DNA from: an uncultured Oscillospiraceae bacterium | GTDB lineage: Bacteria; Bacillota; Clostridia; Oscillospirales; Oscillospiraceae | Direction: 5' to 3' | NCBI GenBank assembly: GCA_934515035.1 | Contig: CAKSXP010000049.1 | Location: 1 to 9,602, forward strand | Length of the DNA: 9,602 bases | Part shown: one piece after another, positions 6,448-9,602 of the stretch | Position numbering within the stretch: position 1 is the first letter of the stretch | Layout: each line of letters opens with the position of its first letter | Made by a program: the position numbers and the translations under genes | The notes under the pieces: model-generated | Seen by the model: the letters and a program-made list of their open reading frames with translations, nothing else | Database searches by the model: none | What the model was told of the DNA's origin: nothing

Positions 6448-7467
6448 TCATCCTCCGATCTCAAGCGCAACGGCGTGACATATACCGGGTACGCTCTCGC
6501 CCTGCATACTGGTCGTCGGACTCATCAGAGCGCCCGTCGCGGCAAAAAGCAGCTTCTTCCACCGGCCCTGCTCCATCCCCCTCAAAAGCTGGGAACAGAG
6601 CACGGACGCGCTGCATCCGCAGCCTGAACCGCCGGCATGGGTATCCTGCGCCTTATTGGCAAAGATAAGTATGCCGCAGTCGGTATATGCAGGGCCAAGG
6701 TCGATGCCGTCTCCCGCGAAAAGGTCCCTGACTATGCTGTGTCCTATCTGCCCGAGGTCTCCGGTCACGATAGCATCGTAGTAATCCGGCGCCCTCGCGG
6801 TATCCGCAAAATGCGCTGACAGCGTCTCATAAGCCGCGGGAGCCATTGCCGCGCCCATATTGTTTGCGTCCGTCACCCCGGCGTCAACGATGCGCCCGGT
6901 GGTCACATGCGTCACGCGCACCCCGGTGCCGCCGCTTTGCAAAACGACCGCTCCCGCGCCGGTGACCGTCCACTGCGCCGTCGGCGTCCGCTGTCCGCCG
7001 TATGACAGCGGCAGGCGAAACTGGCGCTCCGCCGAACAGAAATGCGAGCTCGTCGCGGCACAGGTCCTTTCGGCATATCCTCCGTCGATCAGCGCCGCCG
7101 CAAGCGACAGGCTCTCCGCCATCGTGGAGCACGCGCCGTACAGTCCAAAATACGGCACCGGCGTGTCGCGCATTGCGAAAGCCGAGCCTGTGCACTGGTT
7201 CAGCAGGTCTCCCGAGAGGATATAGTCAAGGTCGCTCGGCGCGACCTTTGCCTTATCGCAGGCCAGCGCAAAGCACTTGCCCAGCATTTCGCTTTCCGCC
7301 TTTTCCCAGCTCTTCTGCCCGAAATATGAATCCTGCGACACATAGTCAAACAGTTCGCGCAGCGGCCCCTCGCCTTCCTTGCTTCCAACGACGCTGGCAT
7401 ATCCCGCAACGACAGGCGGGTTTGAAAATGCCACGGTCTGTTTTCCGCGGCGTTTTTCGTCTGACAC
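6448..7467 (-). CDS. spoVAD: Stage V sporulation protein AD (SpoVAD)
   Basis: A soluble, thiolase-fold subunit of the SpoVA complex that binds dipicolinic acid and is needed for its uptake into spores. The 339 residues match the family's usual length (about 338). Recognisable motifs are GKQTVAF (8-14), SGDLLNQ (85-91), the thiolase-like GACST loop (111-115), ATSSH (138-142) followed by SAERQFR, TVTGAGAVV (167-175), AMAPAAYETL (207-216), GGSGCGCSA (279-287) and ATGALMSPT (310-318). It starts with GTG, preceded 5 bases upstream by GAGGTG. Its stop is one base from the spoVAE start. In Bacillus and most Clostridia spoVAC lies directly upstream; here the upstream region is a 222-base gap and then a transporter, so this operon is a reduced AD-AE pair. 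Confidence 0.95.
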   Translation of the reverse strand: MSDEKRRGKQTVAFSNPPVVAGYASVVGSKEGEGPLRELFDYVSQDSYFGQKSWEKAESEMLGKCFALACDKAKVAPSDLDYILSGDLLNQCTGSAFAMRDTPVPYFGLYGACSTMAESLSLAAALIDGGYAERTCAATSSHFCSAERQFRLPLSYGGQRTPTAQWTVTGAGAVVLQSGGTGVRVTHVTTGRIVDAGVTDANNMGAAMAPAAYETLSAHFADTARAPDYYDAIVTGDLGQIGHSIVRDLFAGDGIDLGPAYTDCGILIFANKAQDTHAGGSGCGCSASVLCSQLLRGMEQGRWKKLLFAATGALMSPTTSMQGESVPGICHAVALEIGG

Positions 7468-7488
7468 GAAATCACCTCATTCCGCGTC

Positions 7489-7518
7489 TAGTATTTGCCG
7501 CATTGGAAAAATTATTAT
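7489..7518 (-). promoter_or_regulatory. Possible sigma-G-like promoter of spoVAD (tentative)
   Basis: On the minus strand AATACTA (7489-7495) matches six of seven bases of the sigma-G -10 CATACTA. At 17 bases upstream lies ATAATA (7513-7518); a better-looking TGAATA (7516-7521) is 20 bases away, which is too far. The predicted start near 7482 would lie just ahead of the GAGGTGAT ribosome site. Forespore expression of spoVA is established for the family; this site is an inference from match and position. Confidence 0.35.
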
Positions 7519-7628
7519 TCATCATTCCGCATAATAATGGAATTTCACCATTGTTCGGCAACGGCAGGCACGCCTTTCAGCGCGTTTTTCCGGCGCTTTT
7601 CGCCCGTTCTTCCCCGGCGGGCGACACG
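7511..7628. other. Intergenic segment upstream of spoVAD, no gene seen
   Basis: No gene is visible here. It holds an AT-rich inverted repeat, ATTATTAT / ATAATAAT (7511-7518 and 7531-7538), with nested ATTCC / GGAAT arms. It also holds a GC-rich 6-bp hairpin, CGCCCG / CGGGCG (7601-7606 and 7618-7623), immediately after the symporter terminator. Neither has a T run. The AT-rich repeat overlaps the candidate spoVAD promoter. Confidence 0.4.
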
Positions 7629-7674
7629 AAAAAGCGGCAGACAGGATGTTTCATATCCCGTCTGTCGCTTTTTT
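7629..7674 (-). terminator. Intrinsic terminator after the AGCS symporter gene
   Basis: Two 17-base arms (7629-7645 and 7657-7673) pair across an 11-base loop with one mismatch and one G-U wobble in either strand's RNA, and both ends carry A/T runs of five or more. In the minus strand it begins 17 bases past the symporter stop and ends in TTTTT. It also isolates the spoVAD operon from symporter read-through. Confidence 0.92.
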
Positions 7675-7690
7675 GTATTGTGGCGTAAAA

Positions 7691-9091
7691 TTATTTATTG
7701 AGTTTGTCTTTTGCGAAATAATCCTTTGTAAGCTTGGCAACGACGCCCGCCAGCGGGATCAGCGCTATCAGGTTGGGCAGCGCCATCAGTCCGTTGAGCG
7801 TGTCGGAGATGTCCCACATGAGTGTGCCGGAGCCCACGGAACCGACTATGCAGACAAGGATAAAGGCAATCTTGTAAATATAACCGACTACTTTGTTGTT
7901 ATTGGTGATATATGCCCAGCAGGATTCTCCGTAATAGCTCCAGCCAAGGATGGTGGACAGAGCGAAAAACAGAAGACTGATCTGGATCACCGTTCCGCCT
8001 ATCGTTCCGGGCAGGATCTCGTTGAACGCCGCCGCGGCAGCCGCGCCCTTGGAGGAAAACGCGTCCAGTCCGCCGGCAGTGTCGAGAATGCCGGAGAGAA
8101 TAACGGCAAGAGCCGTGAAGGAACAGATGACAATGGTGTCCACAAACACTTCAAAAACGCCCCACATGGCCTGCTCAACAGGTTCCTCGGTGGAGGAAGC
8201 GGCGTGGGCGATAGGCGCGGAACCGAGACCGGCCTCATTGGAGAAGACTCCGCGGGCAACGCCCTGACGCATTGCAAGCATGATGGCATATCCAAAGATG
8301 CCGCCGCCAACGGACTTGAAGGAGAACGCACCCTTGAAGATCGCGGCAAACGCGCTGGGAATATCGGTTATGCGCATCACCACGACCGCGATACCCGCAA
8401 GAATATAGAATATCGCCATAAAGGGAACAAGATAGGACGTTACCTGACCGATGCGCTTAACTCCGCCGAGGATAACTATCGCAACAATGACCGCAAGGAT
8501 GATGCCGGTCACCAGAGGATCGATACCGAACAGGCCGTTCATCGCACCGGCAATCTCATTGGACTGGGCGATATTCCCTATGCCGAAGCTGGCAAAACCG
8601 CCGAGCACGGCAAAGACAACGGCAAGCCATTTCCAGTTTTTACCCAAGCCGTATGTTATATAGTACATCGGTCCGCCGTGATGCCGGCCGTCCTTGTCCT
8701 TTTCTCTGAACTTGATGGCAAGCGCTATCTCGGCGTACTTGGTGCACATTCCGAAGAAGGCGGAGACCCACATCCAGAAAACCGCGCCCGGTCCGCCGAC
8801 AAAGATGGCGCCGGTCACGCCCGCGATATTTCCGGTGCCGACCGTGCCCGCCAGAGCCGTTGTTACGGCCTGAAACGGAGATAGGTTTTCACCATGGTCC
8901 TTATCCGTCTTGCGGAACAGGGAGCCAACGGTGTTTTTCATGATATATCCGAACTTCCGGACTTGCAGGAAGCCGGTTCGGATGCTCAGGTAAATGCCGG
9001 TGCCGACAAGCAGAACGAGCATGATCGGACCCCAGGCAAAGCTATTGACGGCGCTGTTTACAGTTTCAATAGCCTTCACAAAGTTTTCCAT
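7691..9091 (-). CDS. AGCS-family sodium:alanine/glycine symporter
   Basis: A 466-residue membrane carrier that imports alanine and/or glycine with sodium. Family signatures are abundant: AGTVGTGNIAGV (81-92), GGPGAVFWMWVSAFFG (99-114), GGPMYYI (139-145), ARGVFSNEAGLGSAPIAHA (279-297) and LGWSYYGES (382-390). About ten to eleven hydrophobic segments span the protein, in keeping with the LeuT-like fold of the family. An upstream in-frame ATG at 9124 has no ribosome site; the ATG at 9091 has AAGGAG 9 bases upstream and matches the usual family N-terminus, so it is chosen. It is a single-gene unit: promoter, tandem glycine riboswitch, gene, terminator. The riboswitch points to glycine as a physiological substrate, with alanine also likely from the family. 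Confidence 0.96.
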   Translation of the reverse strand: MENFVKAIETVNSAVNSFAWGPIMLVLLVGTGIYLSIRTGFLQVRKFGYIMKNTVGSLFRKTDKDHGENLSPFQAVTTALAGTVGTGNIAGVTGAIFVGGPGAVFWMWVSAFFGMCTKYAEIALAIKFREKDKDGRHHGGPMYYITYGLGKNWKWLAVVFAVLGGFASFGIGNIAQSNEIAGAMNGLFGIDPLVTGIILAVIVAIVILGGVKRIGQVTSYLVPFMAIFYILAGIAVVVMRITDIPSAFAAIFKGAFSFKSVGGGIFGYAIMLAMRQGVARGVFSNEAGLGSAPIAHAASSTEEPVEQAMWGVFEVFVDTIVICSFTALAVILSGILDTAGGLDAFSSKGAAAAAAFNEILPGTIGGTVIQISLLFFALSTILGWSYYGESCWAYITNNNKVVGYIYKIAFILVCIVGSVGSGTLMWDISDTLNGLMALPNLIALIPLAGVVAKLTKDYFAKDKLNK

Positions 9092-9138
9092 ACAATGTCT
9101 CTCCTTTTCCTCTTGTACGCTCATCGCATAATATTAAG

Positions 9139-9167
9139 GGGAAGTGTCCCTCTCCGGCGCACTTCCC
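9139..9167 (-). promoter_or_regulatory. Second leader hairpin between riboswitch terminator and symporter start
   Basis: A perfect 8-bp stem, GGGAAGTG / CACTTCCC in minus-strand RNA (9160-9167 and 9139-9146), has a 13-base purine-rich loop containing GGAGAGGGA. It starts 2 bases after the T run of the riboswitch terminator and ends 33 bases before the true ribosome site. It lacks a T tract, so it is not a terminator. It may stabilise the mRNA or shape ribosome access. Confidence 0.55.
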
Positions 9168-9169
9168 TC

Positions 9170-9203
9170 AAAAAAAGACTGCAAAGCTATACACAGCCCG
9201 CAG
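9170..9203 (-). terminator. Riboswitch-controlled terminator (expression platform)
   Basis: In minus-strand RNA a stem CUGC-GG-GCU / AGC-UU-GCAG (outer arms 9200-9203 and 9179-9182, one bulged U, two G-U pairs) is followed by UC and seven U (9170-9176). Its 5' arm overlaps GGGCUGU (9193-9199), which can instead pair with ACGGCCC (9211-9217) in a 7-bp hairpin that would break the terminator. The upstream CAGAA of aptamer II's closing helix can also pair with the UUCUG at 9202-9206, giving a direct route by which glycine binding frees or blocks the terminator. Confidence 0.75.
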
Positions 9204-9225
9204 AAGCCGTGGGCCGTCTGATACT

Positions 9226-9380
9226 GATTCTGTCCTTTTGCCTGAGAGATTTGGCTTTCGCCTTGCACCTTCGGCCCTCATATCAAAATGAGCGTCTCCA
9301 GAATGTCATCCATTCGCAGTCTTCGTGCCTGAGAGTGTTATTCCGTCGGCGGGTCTTGCTACAAACCGCTTTTCTGCGAA
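9226..9380 (-). promoter_or_regulatory. Tandem glycine riboswitch (two aptamers)
   Basis: The minus-strand RNA leader holds two glycine aptamers in series. Aptamer I (9313-9380) is closed by UUCGCAG / CUGCGAA (9374-9380 and 9313-9319) and contains CGCCGACGGAAUAA and CUCUCAGGCACGAAGAC. Its 5' side (AGAAAAGCGG) departs from the usual GGAGAG. Aptamer II (9226-9304) is closed by AUUCUG / CAGAAU (9299-9304 and 9227-9232) and carries the consensus blocks GGGCCGAAGGUGCAAGGCG and UCUCAGGCAAAAGGACAGA. The linker is only about 8 bases, as usual for tandem glycine switches. A terminator and alternative hairpin follow, then the AGCS symporter. For transporter genes the expected response is repression by glycine, which the competing pairings would permit, but the direction is not proven by sequence alone. 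Confidence 0.94.
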
Positions 9381-9419
9381 CTTCATCTGGCGTATTAATT
9401 TGTCCGCTGTATGAGAATG

Positions 9420-9448
9420 ATTATACACAAGGCGCGTACATAGTTCAA
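9420..9448 (-). promoter_or_regulatory. Sigma-A promoter of the riboswitch-symporter transcript
   Basis: On the minus strand -35 TTGAAC (9443-9448), a 17-base spacer and a perfect -10 TATAAT (9420-9425). The predicted start is near 9413, about 33 bases before the first aptamer helix and about 320 bases before the symporter ATG. Confidence 0.88.
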
Positions 9449-9460
9449 GAGAAAAGCGCG

Positions 9461-9477
9461 CAAAATTTTGTACAAAA
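9461..9477. repeat. Overlapping palindromes just upstream of the symporter promoter
   Basis: Two perfect palindromes overlap: CAAAATTTTG (9461-9470) and TTTTGTACAAAA (9466-9477). They sit 13 bases upstream of the -35, a usual place for an activator or repressor site, or they may act as an AT-rich upstream promoter element. No specific regulator can be named from the sequence. Confidence 0.45.
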
Positions 9478-9602
9478 ATCTCCGCGGACAGATTCATTTA
9501 ATGTTTTAATTAGACGAAGTTTTTCTTCAATGCGGGCAGCCGTCCGGGCCGCGGCGGACCGCCGGTAAGCTCCGGGGCCTGCTGAGGGCGTCATTTCTCT
9601 CC
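9478..9602. other. Window-edge intergenic segment, no gene assigned
   Basis: An AT-rich stretch (about 9480-9530) joins a GC-rich stretch (about 9531-9590) that contains a small GTCCG / CGGAC inverted repeat. On the minus strand a frame is open from the edge to a TGA at 9445, with an ATG at 9592-9594 behind GGAGAG (49 residues, arginine- and alanine-rich). Another minus frame, open to the edge, ends at 9527 and could be the tail of a gene lying outside. The first would place its stop inside the symporter's -35 and has AT-rich codons unlike the other genes. Neither is recognisable. Confidence 0.35.

Noticed and set aside
7646..8884. A 412-residue open frame on the plus strand
   Set aside because: It is antisense to the AGCS symporter, whose family motifs are unmistakable. 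The frame's protein is low in hydrophobic residues, has no family signature, and its start lies inside the terminator stem.
9092..9124. Longer symporter reading frame from ATG at 9124
   Set aside because: No ribosome site precedes it, and the AAGGAG for the ATG at 9091 lies within the extra codons. The shorter start also matches the usual family N-terminus.
9306..9497. A 63-residue minus-strand frame starting upstream of the riboswitch
   Set aside because: It overlaps the sigma-A promoter and aptamer I and has no supporting ribosome site; the promoter and riboswitch explain the sequence better.
8894..9568. A 224-residue open frame on the plus strand across the riboswitch
   Set aside because: It runs through the symporter 5' end, the terminator, both aptamers and the promoter in reverse sense, so coding is a by-product of the RNA structure sequence.

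Overview
The window is a stretch of chromosome from a spore-forming, Gram-positive anaerobe, most likely a moderately GC-rich member of Clostridia (Oscillospirales/Christensenellales-like; this placement is inference). The evidence is the spore germination pair spoVAD-spoVAE, a Gram-positive CpsB-type PHP phosphatase beside a CpsC/CpsD-like fusion, strong Shine-Dalgarno sequences (GGAG, GAGGTGAT), frequent GTG starts, and consensus sigma-A promoters. Every convincing gene lies on the minus strand, so transcription runs from high to low coordinates. Long open frames on the plus strand are antisense shadows.

Reading in the direction of transcription: (1) Positions 9602-7691 hold a sigma-A promoter, a tandem glycine riboswitch with an intrinsic terminator in its expression platform, and an AGCS-family sodium:alanine/glycine symporter closed by a strong terminator. 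(2) Positions 7628-6023 hold a short sporulation operon, spoVAD then spoVAE (the SpoVAEb type), with a possible sigma-G-like promoter and a 15-bp hairpin at its end. No spoVAC is present. (3) Positions 6030-4740 hold a promoter and a helix-turn-helix/TPR-like regulator, then a 98-bp gap containing a compound hairpin and a 24-codon ORF that begins directly after the regulator's stop codon. (4) Positions 4739-3460 hold an MFS exporter starting at GTG and a terminator with a perfect 8-bp inverted repeat. (5) Positions 3439-1 hold an extended -10 sigma-A promoter and a cell-surface polysaccharide control operon: PHP tyrosine phosphatase, membrane-anchored Ig-like protein, fused Wzz-BY-kinase with a tyrosine-rich tail, and the start of a second Wzz-like protein cut by the window edge.

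The modules appear independently transcribed. In the polysaccharide operon the kinase would autophosphorylate its C-terminal tyrosines, the phosphatase would remove the phosphates, and the Wzz-type membrane domains would couple this to chain length or export. The Ig-like protein has no assigned role there. In the symporter unit, glycine sensed by the leader RNA would control uptake of glycine/alanine. The regulator, gap and exporter may form one drug- or peptide-responsive unit. I found no tRNA, rRNA, insertion sequence, CRISPR array or phage gene. The best leads for undescribed biology are the Ig-like protein inside the BY-kinase operon and the stop-start mini-ORF with hairpin ahead of the exporter.
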